Below, piece after piece: positions 1 to 5,361 of a stretch of 5,581 nucleotides of DNA. The position numbers and the translations under genes were made by a program. How positions within the stretch are numbered: the stretch's first letter is position 1; each line of letters starts with the position of its first letter. The notes beneath the pieces were generated by a model that saw nothing but the letters and a program-made list of their open reading frames with translations, was not told the origin of the DNA and did not search any database. Origin of the DNA: Bacteroidota bacterium (GTDB taxonomy: Bacteria; Zhuqueibacterota; JdFR-76; DREG01); assembly GCA_030624545.1 (NCBI GenBank), contig JAUXJX010000157.1, forward strand, positions 1 through 5,581. Reading direction: 5' to 3'.

Positions 1-30
1 AAAAAAAAGGTGGAGCTAGATAACTCCACC
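1..30 (-). terminator. Rho-independent terminator reading leftward
   Basis: Read on the minus strand, a perfect 7-bp stem (GGTGGAG at 24-30 as its complement, CTCCACC at 9-15) with an 8-nt loop is followed at once by eight T residues, the A tract at 1-8. This is the classic intrinsic terminator layout for a leftward transcript. The plus strand has no T tract after the stem, so it works in one direction only. No convincing leftward gene is visible upstream of it (positions 31-300), so the transcript it ends is unknown. The window edge cuts the A tract, so its true length cannot be seen. Confidence 0.6.
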
Positions 31-269
31 TGTCGACGCACATCAGCAACGCCGGCCTGAGCAAATCACCTTCCCACTCCATCCGGGATGAACGGCCGAT
101 GATCAGTCGGTCCAGGGTTGGTTACTTGCGAGGTTCATCCATGAATCCTCGGGCGCATACTGATATGGCATCTGTTTTTCTTTATCGTCAATAAAATCAA
201 AATCTTGATGGAATTGGGGGAGGGATTGGGTGTGACGCGTAATATATGAATAATGGCCTTAGAGATTAG
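31..269. other. Gene-poor region; weak small ORF and hairpins on minus strand
   Basis: No plus-strand frame stays open for long here. On the minus strand an ATG at 171 opens a 22-codon frame ending at 103 (begins MPYQYAPEDSW, ends NQPWTD). The same frame is open upstream to a TAA near 260, and no ribosome-binding site precedes the ATG, so it may be the tail of a lost gene rather than a working peptide. A second minus frame (ATG near 82, MEWEGDLLRP) runs through the terminator hairpin to the edge and looks fortuitous. A 10-bp hairpin with a one-base bulge lies at 129-151, and shorter inverted repeats lie around 88-110. Together with the terminator at 1-30 this would suit a short structured RNA, but I recognise no known RNA family, tRNA or riboswitch consensus. 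Confidence 0.25.
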
Positions 270-303
270 CCTCTGGCAGGTTCGGAACCTGCCAGAGGTT
301 TTT
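270..303 (+). terminator. Strong hairpin with T5, terminator-like repeat
   Basis: A perfect 13-bp inverted repeat (CCTCTGGCAGGTT at 270-282 and its complement at 286-298) with a 3-nt loop is followed by TTTTT at 299-303. The form is that of a plus-strand intrinsic terminator, and the minus side has no T tract. It sits 14 bp upstream of the lexA promoter, so it could insulate the promoter from read-through. No plus-strand gene is visible before it. Near-perfect hairpins containing AACCTGCCAGAGG are also common as dispersed repeats in some metagenome-derived FCB-group genomes (from memory), so it may be a repeat that acts as a terminator. Confidence 0.55.
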
Positions 304-317
304 GCTGTAATTTTTCC

Positions 318-346
318 TTGACAACTGAACTAATGTTCACTATATT
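318..346 (+). promoter_or_regulatory. lexA-cluster promoter, sigma70 type
   Basis: The -35 element TTGACA (318-323) is a perfect match to consensus. It is followed by a 17-nt spacer and the -10 element TATATT (341-346), five of six matches. Transcription should start near 352-354. Two perfect GAAC-N4-GTTC operators overlap it, one in the spacer and one over the predicted start, as expected for a LexA-repressed promoter. It is the only strong plus-strand promoter I see before lexA, but it lies about 315 bases upstream of the lexA start codon, with repeat and transposase debris between. Confidence 0.8.
327..338. promoter_or_regulatory. SOS box 1 (LexA operator), in promoter spacer
   Basis: The sequence GAAC-TAAT-GTTC is a perfect match to the Bacillus-type LexA (DinR/Cheo) box core GAAC-N4-GTTC, and the symmetry extends one more base each side (T/A). 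It lies wholly between the -35 and -10 elements, so bound LexA would block RNA polymerase. That LexA binds here is inferred from the motif and from the lexA gene downstream. Confidence 0.8.
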
Positions 347-352
347 ACTAGT

Positions 353-364
353 GAACAAACGTTC
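353..364. promoter_or_regulatory. SOS box 2 (LexA operator), at transcription start
   Basis: The sequence GAAC-AAAC-GTTC is a second perfect GAAC-N4-GTTC match, placed over the predicted transcription start. Its centre is 26 bp from the centre of box 1, about two and a half helical turns. The inner half-sites of the two boxes also form an inverted repeat, GTTCAC (335-340) and GTGAAC (351-356), around the -10 element. Paired operators at lexA promoters are known from other bacteria; which site dominates here cannot be told. Confidence 0.78.
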
Positions 365-403
365 CCTATTTGAGTTACGTCACAAATTATAGACACACCC
401 CTA

Positions 404-440
404 CCTGCCTGCCGGCAGGCAGGAATCCCCTCTCGAGAGG
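404..440. repeat. Nested palindromic intergenic repeat
   Basis: Two perfect palindromes lie side by side: a 20-bp one (404-423, CCTGCCTGCC followed by its complement) and a 12-bp one (429-440, CCTCTCGAGAGG). From memory, both units are very common intergenic repeats in metagenome-assembled genomes of FCB-group and candidate phyla, where they are often mis-called as coding (LPAGRQ, PLERG). The 20-bp unit seems to sit inside a 'CCCCTA..AATCCCCTCTCGAGAGG' element. In the predicted lexA leader RNA they would fold as strong hairpins. There is no T tract, so they are not standard terminators. Confidence 0.7.
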
Positions 441-641
441 CTGTTGCAGAATGGATTTAGGTGTGAGACAAAGCGCATGATTGATAAGCCAGAGATTTTT
501 GGCAAATAGATTTTTGATAAAGAACAACTCGATTTTGAAGCAATATTCTTTGACGAAATTAGTTGAAAAGGTATGAATATCACTCATCATTTTGTAAAGT
601 TTATTAATATTGTGAGCGAGACACATAAGATTAAATTCGCC
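437..641 (-). pseudogene. Transposase C-terminal remnant (IS fragment)
   Basis: A minus-strand frame running down from 641 reads GEFNLMCLAHNINKLYKMM and then a lysine- and phenylalanine-rich tail. The (G/A)EFNLMCLAHN-(I/L)-KKL pattern is typical of the last part of IS4/IS5/IS1182-type DDE transposases, where it lies just before the C-terminus. A TAA (642-644) stands directly upstream and nothing of the catalytic domain remains, so only about the last 65 codons survive. At the other end the frame has no stop before the repeat at 404-440, which suggests further decay or a frameshift. The bases at 437-453 (GAGGCTGTTGCAGAATG) resemble IS terminal inverted repeats and may be the original element end. 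The fragment lies antisense inside the predicted lexA leader. The exact IS family is uncertain. Confidence 0.6.
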
Positions 642-669
642 TTACAGCCATTAAAAAAGGAGTGAGCCT

Positions 670-1314
670 ATGAAAAAAGAACTCACGCCGCGGCAGCAGG
701 AAATTTACGAATTTATCCGCGCCGAGATTATGCACAAAGGCTATCCGCCTACCTACCGGGAAATCGGTGAGCATTTTGGCATCCGCTCTACCAATGGCGT
801 AAAGCGGACGCTGGACGCGCTACGCAAAAAGGGCTACCTGGAACGCAAACCGATGATTTCGCGCGGCCTCGAGCTGCGGGAGGCTTTCCCTCCATCCCTG
901 TCCGCTGGTCATGCGATGAATCCCGATTCGTTTAAGGAAATTCCTATCATTGGGCGCGTTGCCGCCGGCGACCCGATTATTGCGGAAGAAAATTTCGAGG
1001 GCAGCATTAATGTAGACGGGATTATGTTCCGCGGCGAAGGCCATTTTGCCCTGCGCGTCAAGGGCGACAGTATGAAAAACGCCGGCATTTATGATGGCGA
1101 TATTGTCATCGCGCGGCATCAAGCCACGGCAGAGAAAGGCGAGATCGTCGTGGCCATACTCGGGGATGAAGCAACGGTAAAGCGGTATATGCCCCAAAAC
1201 GGTGAGATTTTGCTCATGCCGGAAAATGAGGATTACGAACCGATTGTCGTTTCCCGGGATGGTGTGGATTTTCGCATTGCGGGAAAAGTGACAGGGTTGG
1301 TGCGGAAGTATTGA
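670..1314 (+). CDS. lexA: LexA repressor (SOS regulator, self-cleaving S24 peptidase)
   Basis: This is the master repressor of the SOS response. As a dimer it binds SOS boxes, and when activated RecA filaments form it cuts itself, releasing DNA-repair genes. The protein has 214 residues, close to the usual 200-215. The N-terminal winged helix-turn-helix spans about 1-70, with the LTPRQQEIYEFI start typical of LexA, PPTYREIGEHFGI (26-38) and a recognition helix around STNGVKRTLDAL (40-51). The cleavage site is Ala99-Gly100 in VAAGDP. The catalytic dyad is Ser134 (KGDSMKNAGI) and Lys171 (ATVKRY); the spacings of 34 and 37 residues match E. coli LexA (85, 119, 156). The ATG has a strong ribosome-binding site, AAGGAG, seven bases upstream. 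The gene is visibly more GC-rich than dinB downstream. Two GAAC-N4-GTTC boxes at the upstream promoter suggest autoregulation, though transposase debris lies between promoter and gene. The family call is near certain; the operator sequence it recognises is inferred. Confidence 0.97.
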   Translation: MKKELTPRQQEIYEFIRAEIMHKGYPPTYREIGEHFGIRSTNGVKRTLDALRKKGYLERKPMISRGLELREAFPPSLSAGHAMNPDSFKEIPIIGRVAAGDPIIAEENFEGSINVDGIMFRGEGHFALRVKGDSMKNAGIYDGDIVIARHQATAEKGEIVVAILGDEATVKRYMPQNGEILLMPENEDYEPIVVSRDGVDFRIAGKVTGLVRKY

Positions 1315-1322
1315 AAGAATTT

Positions 1323-1389
1323 TAGCCACAGAATCACACAGAATCACTCGGAAAAAGAATCCGTAAAAATCCGTGCCATTCGTGGTTAT
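1323..1389. repeat. Dispersed intergenic repeat, 'GCCACAGAATCACACAG' type
   Basis: The sequence starts TAGCCACAGAATCACACAGAA, has near-duplicate halves (AGAATCAC twice; AATCCGT and AATCCGTG around an A-rich stretch), and ends ATTCGTGGTTA, an imperfect inverted copy of its start. From memory, this kind of repeat is scattered in many copies in several uncultured bacterial genomes. It fills most of the 91-base gap between lexA and the small gene and ends 16 bases before that gene's ATG. It has no T tract, so it need not stop transcription. A copy-number search of the genome would settle its nature. Confidence 0.6.
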
Positions 1390-1405
1390 AGAAGAATGAT
1401 GTGGA

Positions 1406-1660
1406 ATGGTGTACGAAGACGTTAAAGAGCCTATCGAGATGATTTCGGTCTTTCGGCAGGGCAGAATGCGACCCCTCAAATTTCGCTGGCGGGACCGCGT
1501 CTACCGGATAACGCGGATTCACGGCGGATGGATCAGCGATGAGGGCTATAGCAAACGTTATCATTATTCCGTTTCTTCCGATGGCCCGGACTGCTTCGAA
1601 ATTTTCTTTGATACCGGCAATATGTCCTGGGAGCTAACCCGTGTTTTCCTGGAAGGTTAA
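1406..1660 (+). CDS. Small basic protein between LexA and DinB, DUF6504-like
   Basis: An 84-residue protein of unknown function. It has no signal peptide, membrane segment or cysteine pair. The N-terminal half is strongly basic (RQGRMRPLKFRWRDRVYRITRI, residues 17-38 in part), followed by a Trp/Gly turn (GGW, 40-42) and a C-terminal half with alternating hydrophobic residues (CFEIFFDT, SWELTRVFLEG), which suggests a small beta-rich fold. The pattern P-x-F-x-W-R-x-R-x-Y-R-(V/I) and the ending W-x-L-x-R-V resemble the DUF6504 family of small proteins, which I recall near error-prone polymerase genes in actinobacteria; this is a resemblance by eye only. The start is uncertain: ATG 1406 has only a weak AGAAG upstream, GTG 1409 and ATG 1439 (before ISVFRQG) are in-frame alternatives. 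It lies 91 bases after lexA and 112 before dinB in the same direction, each gap holding a repeat. Its place suggests an SOS accessory role, perhaps with the polymerase or DNA; that is inference. Confidence 0.8.
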   Translation: MVYEDVKEPIEMISVFRQGRMRPLKFRWRDRVYRITRIHGGWISDEGYSKRYHYSVSSDGPDCFEIFFDTGNMSWELTRVFLEG

Positions 1661-1679
1661 TGATAAAAGAAAAAAATTA

Positions 1680-1733
1680 GCCACCAAGACACGGAGGCAC
1701 CAAGGAGAATAATGACTCTGTGCTCTCTGTGGC
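1680..1733. repeat. Imperfect long hairpin repeat, 'GCCACCAAGACAC' type
   Basis: A 54-base imperfect inverted repeat: GCCAC (1680-1684) pairs with GTGGC (1729-1733), and most of the inner arms (AGACACGGAG against CTCTGTGCTCTC) also pair with small bulges. From memory, repeats of the form GCCACCAAGACAC(G/A)...GTGTCTTTGTGGC are among the most frequent intergenic repeats in several uncultured phyla. It occupies about half of the gap between the small gene and dinB. It lacks a T tract, so it could tune or stabilise the message rather than end it. Confidence 0.65.
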
Positions 1734-1772
1734 AAGTGATAAATTCAACATAGATCAAAAAACGGCGAATCG

Positions 1773-2987
1773 GTGAGAGACCAACAAGTAAACCAAAACA
1801 AACTCCGGCAAAATCGTGTACTCCACATTGATATGGATGCCTTCTTTGCTGCAATCGAACAGAGAGATAACCCGCTTTTAAGAGGGAAACCCGTTATCAT
1901 CGGAGGTGTGCCGGAAGGCAGGGGAGTGGTGTCAACGTGTTCATACGAAGCGCGCAAATACGGTGTGCATTCTGGCATGTCGATGGCGAAAGCACTGAAA
2001 TTGTGCCCACATGTGCAATTCCTATCGGTCAGTGGGAAGAAAATTCTGCATGTGTCCAGGCAGTTGCTGAACATTCTCGATCAAGTTTCTCCTCGAGTGC
2101 AACCAATCTCTGTAGACGAAGCATTTGTGGACATTGCAGGAATGGATTTGGTTTTTCGAAATGAAGAAGAGCTGGGTAGAGGAATTAAGAGTGAAATCAA
2201 AAAGCAGCTTAAGCTTACTGCATCGATTGGAATTGCCCCGACAAAAATCTTGGCCAAATTGGCTTCGGGTCTGCAAAAACCTGATGGACTCACAATCATT
2301 CGTAATGATGAGATAGAGAAAAAGATCTACTCTTTGCCGGTAGAAAAACTATGGGGAATCGGTGAAAAGACAGTGGCAGTAATGAAAAAATTGGGAATTT
2401 TCACGATCGGCGATTTGGCAAATTCTTCTGAGGTGAGATTAAAACAAGTCTTTGGTATTATGGGACCGCAGATGGTTAAAGTGGCTTCTGCACGGCTCGA
2501 TTCGCCCGTTATGCGCCTGGATGAACTTCCAATGGAAAAATCAATGGGTCATGAACATACATTTTGGACCGATACTGCAGACACGGAAGAGATACTATCC
2601 CGGCTTTTACTTTTGGTTCAGAAAGTTGGAAGACGATTGCGAAAGAAAAATCTTTCAGGCAGAACCATAACCCTAAAGATTCGATATGATAATTTTCAGA
2701 CGAATACTCATCAAAGCTCTCAATCAATCTATTTGCAAAATGAAATGGCAATATATTCGGTAGCGACCCGGTTATTTCAAAAAAATTATGGAGCCGGGCG
2801 CAAAATCCGATTGATTGGAGTGTCGGTTTCGAATCTCATTGAAGGGCAGGGAACAGGATTGGAATTACCCTTTCAAGACGAATTAATCCGGTCGAAAAGT
2901 GATTCTTCACTTTTGCCTGCTGTTGACCAGATCAAGGATGAATTTGGAGAGAACAGCATATGGAGAGCTTCTGTATTAAAATTGTAG
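1773..2987 (+). CDS. dinB: DNA polymerase IV, Y-family translesion polymerase
   Basis: This enzyme copies past damaged template bases with low fidelity. The 404 residues exceed E. coli DinB (351) but suit longer DinB/Dpo4-like proteins. In order: palm/fingers with LHIDMDAFFAAIEQRDNP (catalytic Asp20, steric-gate Phe25, which excludes ribonucleotides), STCSYEARKYGV (54-65), SVDEAFVDI (catalytic Asp115, Glu116), SIGIAPTKILAKLAS with KPDG (151-172); thumb helix-hairpin-helix LWGIGEKTVAVMKKLGI (193-209); then KSMGHEHTF (256-264) and the little finger (about 250-355). The tail ends FGENSIWRASVLKL. A sliding-clamp motif would be expected near LELPF (363-367), but it lacks the usual leading Gln. The GTG at 1773 is the only plausible start: no ATG precedes the DMDAFF motif and the frame is closed upstream by TAA at 1740. 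It has no clear ribosome-binding site, so expression may be low. No SOS box lies directly upstream; the lexA promoter is the likely driver. Base composition is AT-rich compared with lexA. Confidence 0.95.
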   Translation: MRDQQVNQNKLRQNRVLHIDMDAFFAAIEQRDNPLLRGKPVIIGGVPEGRGVVSTCSYEARKYGVHSGMSMAKALKLCPHVQFLSVSGKKILHVSRQLLNILDQVSPRVQPISVDEAFVDIAGMDLVFRNEEELGRGIKSEIKKQLKLTASIGIAPTKILAKLASGLQKPDGLTIIRNDEIEKKIYSLPVEKLWGIGEKTVAVMKKLGIFTIGDLANSSEVRLKQVFGIMGPQMVKVASARLDSPVMRLDELPMEKSMGHEHTFWTDTADTEEILSRLLLLVQKVGRRLRKKNLSGRTITLKIRYDNFQTNTHQSSQSIYLQNEMAIYSVATRLFQKNYGAGRKIRLIGVSVSNLIEGQGTGLELPFQDELIRSKSDSSLLPAVDQIKDEFGENSIWRASVLKL

Positions 2988-3138
2988 CAGCAAAATTCCG
3001 ATATATATATATGTATTCTATTCAGCCGATCCATCTGAAAACCGGGTTTCTGACAAACAAAATGCACGCGAAATCATATTTTCTTAAGAAAAGACTTGCT
3101 ATCGTGCCGATATTTCTGTTAATTAAAGGTTGGTTTAT
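2988..3138. other. Intergenic spacer with AT tract and 14-bp palindrome
   Basis: No gene is seen here. It holds an (AT)6 run at 3001-3012 and a perfect 14-bp palindrome, TTTTCTTAAGAAAA, at 3079-3092. No hairpin followed by a T tract is present, so dinB has no obvious intrinsic terminator. A TTGCTA at 3096-3101 with TTAATT 17 bases further on is too weak to call a promoter. The palindrome could be an operator for the genes downstream, but nothing else supports that. Confidence 0.35.
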
Positions 3139-3219
3139 ATGAAATTGTTCATCATCATTCTCGCTGGTACGTTCCTCGATTGTTTACTCGATTGTAAACC
3201 TGAGCGCGTTATAAATTGA
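3139..3219 (+). CDS. 26-residue hydrophobic small ORF
   Basis: The frame starts with ATG 3139 behind a reasonable ribosome-binding site (AAAGG at 3125-3129, nine bases away) and ends at TGA 3217-3219, 21 bases before the next gene. The peptide begins MKLFIIILAGTFLDC and ends CKPERVIN: a lysine, a hydrophobic stretch of about 11 residues, then two Cys in the repeated unit L-D-C-(L/K), and a polar tail. The L-D-C repeat comes from a tandem in-frame 12-base duplication (3175-3186 and 3187-3198, 10 of 12 identical). It looks like the start of an exported protein that stops early, a tiny membrane peptide, or a leader coupled to the downstream gene. The Cys positions do not fit a proper lipobox (Asp at -1). 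No family is recognised and it may not be a real gene. Confidence 0.35.
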   Translation: MKLFIIILAGTFLDCLLDCKPERVIN

Positions 3220-3240
3220 GCAAGTTATTAGGATTTCGGC

Positions 3241-5235
3241 ATGCCTTCTGACAAAACAACCAACGTGCTTTATATAGGGCGCAACGTTGAATTCGTTCGA
3301 TCCATAACTAAATTATTAAGATATCACCGTTCCGACTATAAATTGGAAAAGGTCGGTAATCTGCGAGAAATCCAAAATACATTGCAGAGAGACAAATTCC
3401 ACGCATTTCTCTTTGATGCACATCTCCTGAAGAACAACGATCACTACTTTTTTGACAGGATTATGGGTTTTGCCAAACAAATTCCGATCGTGGTTGTGGT
3501 CGACAAAGATCAAGAGGATATTGGCATAAAAGCTCTGGAAAAGGGTGCGTTTGACTACGTTGTCCGAGTAGAAGGAGCGTTGACCGCAATTCAATTCACG
3601 CTGGATCGGGCCAGGAGACTTAACGCCTCAAGTGAGAATATCAATTTTGATTTTGAGGTCAAGCCGGTTATTACGGAAGGAAGTGCCTTTTTCGAAATAA
3701 ACGAGAGCGGCCGATTTATGTCATTTGACGAAAATCTCGCCAACATACTGGGCTTGTCGTCGAATGAATTCTACAAATCATACCTAATGGATTTTATTGC
3801 TGACGAGGATCGGGAGAAGTTTTACCTTTGGCGGACCTCGATGAAAAACCGCCGTGAAAGTTTTATGGTTACAACCGAAGTGATCCACAGAGAGAGAGGC
3901 ATCATTCCGGTCGAACTCCAGCTCTCCCGACTTAGTCGTCCGGAGGAGATGATTTCCGGCTTCCGCGGTTATCTAAAAGTTCTTAAAGAAGCGAAGATTG
4001 ACCTGCCTGAGCAAATTGCACCCGATCTGAAACCTTTCTTCTTCGATATGTATCGACTGAACCAATTTTTGCGGCAAAACCTCACACAATTGTTTTTTAT
4101 GAAGGTGACCGAGCTGCCAAAGAAGTATTTTCGTTTCTCCCATGCCGCTCTTTTTCTTTATCATCCCATCAAGCATAGCTACCAGAAGGAGTTGGAAATA
4201 GGCGCCGGTATTAGTGAGGAGAAGGTTGACCTCCGTTCGGATCACTTCACAGAAGACGAAATAAAAAGACTATTTCCCAATTCGGAATTTACCCGATTTG
4301 TCCACCAAAGCGTTCTTAGTGACGAAGAGAGGAAAGCCAAGTCCGGATTGTTTCAAGAAAAATATTGGAAAGAAGGTGAATCCTGGGAAATTGGCGACCG
4401 GCTCTTTCTGAATCTCCGCACGTCTGACGAGCAGTGTCTTGGATTCATTGTATTGGAGAGCCCAGAGTCTGGCAAAATTCCTTCGACCCAGGTGCTGGAG
4501 AGATCCGAAATATTCTCTAACTTCGCCTCAAGCATTTTTGAATCCCGCGATCGCTATACGAAGCTTGAAATGAAACACAAACATTTCAAGCAGATTTTTA
4601 CCATTCTGGAGACCTTTAGTATTGACCTGCCTCTCGAGAATCTCCTCCGCGAGATAGTCTGGACAATCAAGCTTTCGCTGGGCTTCAATCTGCCAATCCT
4701 GGCTATCTTCAGCAAATCCACAAGGCGGCTTAACCTGAAGGCTATTGCTTTAGAGAATAGGAACAAGTCCCGGCTTCTTGCCAGACTGCATTTCTCTGTT
4801 GAAGACATCGCTCCCCTGTTAAAGGAAGAATATCGCATTTCTCATTCCTACCTTGTGACCAAGCGACACAGCCCACTTAGCATCATCAAAAGAGTGTATG
4901 GACTTCCGCTGAATTCGACGAATGATTCGAGATACTGGCAGTACGAGGACACGCTCCTTGTTCCGATTGCCACAAAACAAAAGAAGATAATCGGCTTTCT
5001 CATCCTGGATGATCCTGCGAATAAGCATCGACCCTATTTAGAGCTTGTACAAATCCTTGAAAAAATAGCGCGTCTGGTTTCCGTCACTATCGACAACAAG
5101 TTGATCTACACAAAACTGAAGAGCAGTTTTCAGAGAATGCAACTACAGGCGAGGAGTGCGGAGGAATCAAATGACGACAAGAACCGAACCGGTAGGATCA
5201 AGCAGGTTCTCAAAAGAATGAATCTCGCAGGCTAG
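3241..5235 (+). CDS. Receiver-PAS-GAF-GAF sensory protein without output domain
   Basis: A 664-residue cytoplasmic signalling protein; no membrane segments or signal peptide are seen. Residues 1-128 form a response-regulator receiver: FLFDAHLL carries the candidate phospho-acceptor Asp59, and KGAFDYVVR (101-109) matches the end of the fold. It is degenerate: the N-terminal acidic pair is replaced (VLYIGRN), the switch Thr/Ser is Val (PIVVVVD), and the invariant Lys is Arg109. Residues about 146-256 are PAS-like (FFEINESGRFMSFDENLANILGL, then IPVELQLSRL and FRGYLKVL). About 270-440 is a poorly conserved GAF-like domain (AALFLYHP; LGFIVLESPESG). About 450-620 is a clearer GAF (IIGFLILDDPANKHRPYLEL, then an amphipathic helix VSVTIDNKLIYTKL). 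The tail 621-664 is charged and helical. No kinase, GGDEF, EAL, HTH or phosphatase domain follows, so its output must be a partner protein. The start is supported by AGGA seven bases before ATG 3241. Domain calls are by eye; ligand and partner are unknown. Confidence 0.85.
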   Translation: MPSDKTTNVLYIGRNVEFVRSITKLLRYHRSDYKLEKVGNLREIQNTLQRDKFHAFLFDAHLLKNNDHYFFDRIMGFAKQIPIVVVVDKDQEDIGIKALEKGAFDYVVRVEGALTAIQFTLDRARRLNASSENINFDFEVKPVITEGSAFFEINESGRFMSFDENLANILGLSSNEFYKSYLMDFIADEDREKFYLWRTSMKNRRESFMVTTEVIHRERGIIPVELQLSRLSRPEEMISGFRGYLKVLKEAKIDLPEQIAPDLKPFFFDMYRLNQFLRQNLTQLFFMKVTELPKKYFRFSHAALFLYHPIKHSYQKELEIGAGISEEKVDLRSDHFTEDEIKRLFPNSEFTRFVHQSVLSDEERKAKSGLFQEKYWKEGESWEIGDRLFLNLRTSDEQCLGFIVLESPESGKIPSTQVLERSEIFSNFASSIFESRDRYTKLEMKHKHFKQIFTILETFSIDLPLENLLREIVWTIKLSLGFNLPILAIFSKSTRRLNLKAIALENRNKSRLLARLHFSVEDIAPLLKEEYRISHSYLVTKRHSPLSIIKRVYGLPLNSTNDSRYWQYEDTLLVPIATKQKKIIGFLILDDPANKHRPYLELVQILEKIARLVSVTIDNKLIYTKLKSSFQRMQLQARSAEESNDDKNRTGRIKQVLKRMNLAG

Positions 5236-5361
5236 ACCCGCCGTTGCCTTGCCCGGCATTTCCCCTCCGTGTTACTGCCCAGATGAGCATCAACAAAATC
5301 ACTTGCCATCAAGACCTGCAAGCCCTATTTTAAACCCTAATCGTATTTGAATTTCTGGCTG

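Noticed and set aside
550..577. TTGACG-N16-TATGAA as a second lexA promoter
   Set aside because: Weak -10 element and non-ideal spacing inside AT-rich debris; mentioned only as a possibility in a finding.
387..626. The minus-strand 79-codon frame as a working gene
   Set aside because: Only the transposase C-terminal tail is present, with no catalytic domain; the last residues (PLERGFLPAGRQVG) are translated palindromic repeats. It is listed as a remnant instead.
820..1479. A 219-codon open frame on the minus strand opposite lexA
   Set aside because: It lies antisense to a certain lexA gene, has no family resemblance, and arises from the GC-rich codon pattern of the plus strand.
1743..1772. 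Upstream extension of dinB before the GTG
   Set aside because: The frame is open for only 10 codons after TAA 1740-1742 and has no ATG, GTG or TTG; the GTG at 1773 already covers the whole conserved domain.
3001..3012. (AT)6 dinucleotide run as a functional element
   Set aside because: Short simple repeat in an AT-rich spacer; no supporting signal around it.
3096..3124. Promoter TTGCTA-N17-TTAATT before the small ORF
   Set aside because: Only three of six matches in the -10 element.
3139..3219. The 26-residue ORF as a true lipoprotein
   Set aside because: The residue before each Cys is Asp, which does not fit a lipobox, and the frame stops a few residues later.
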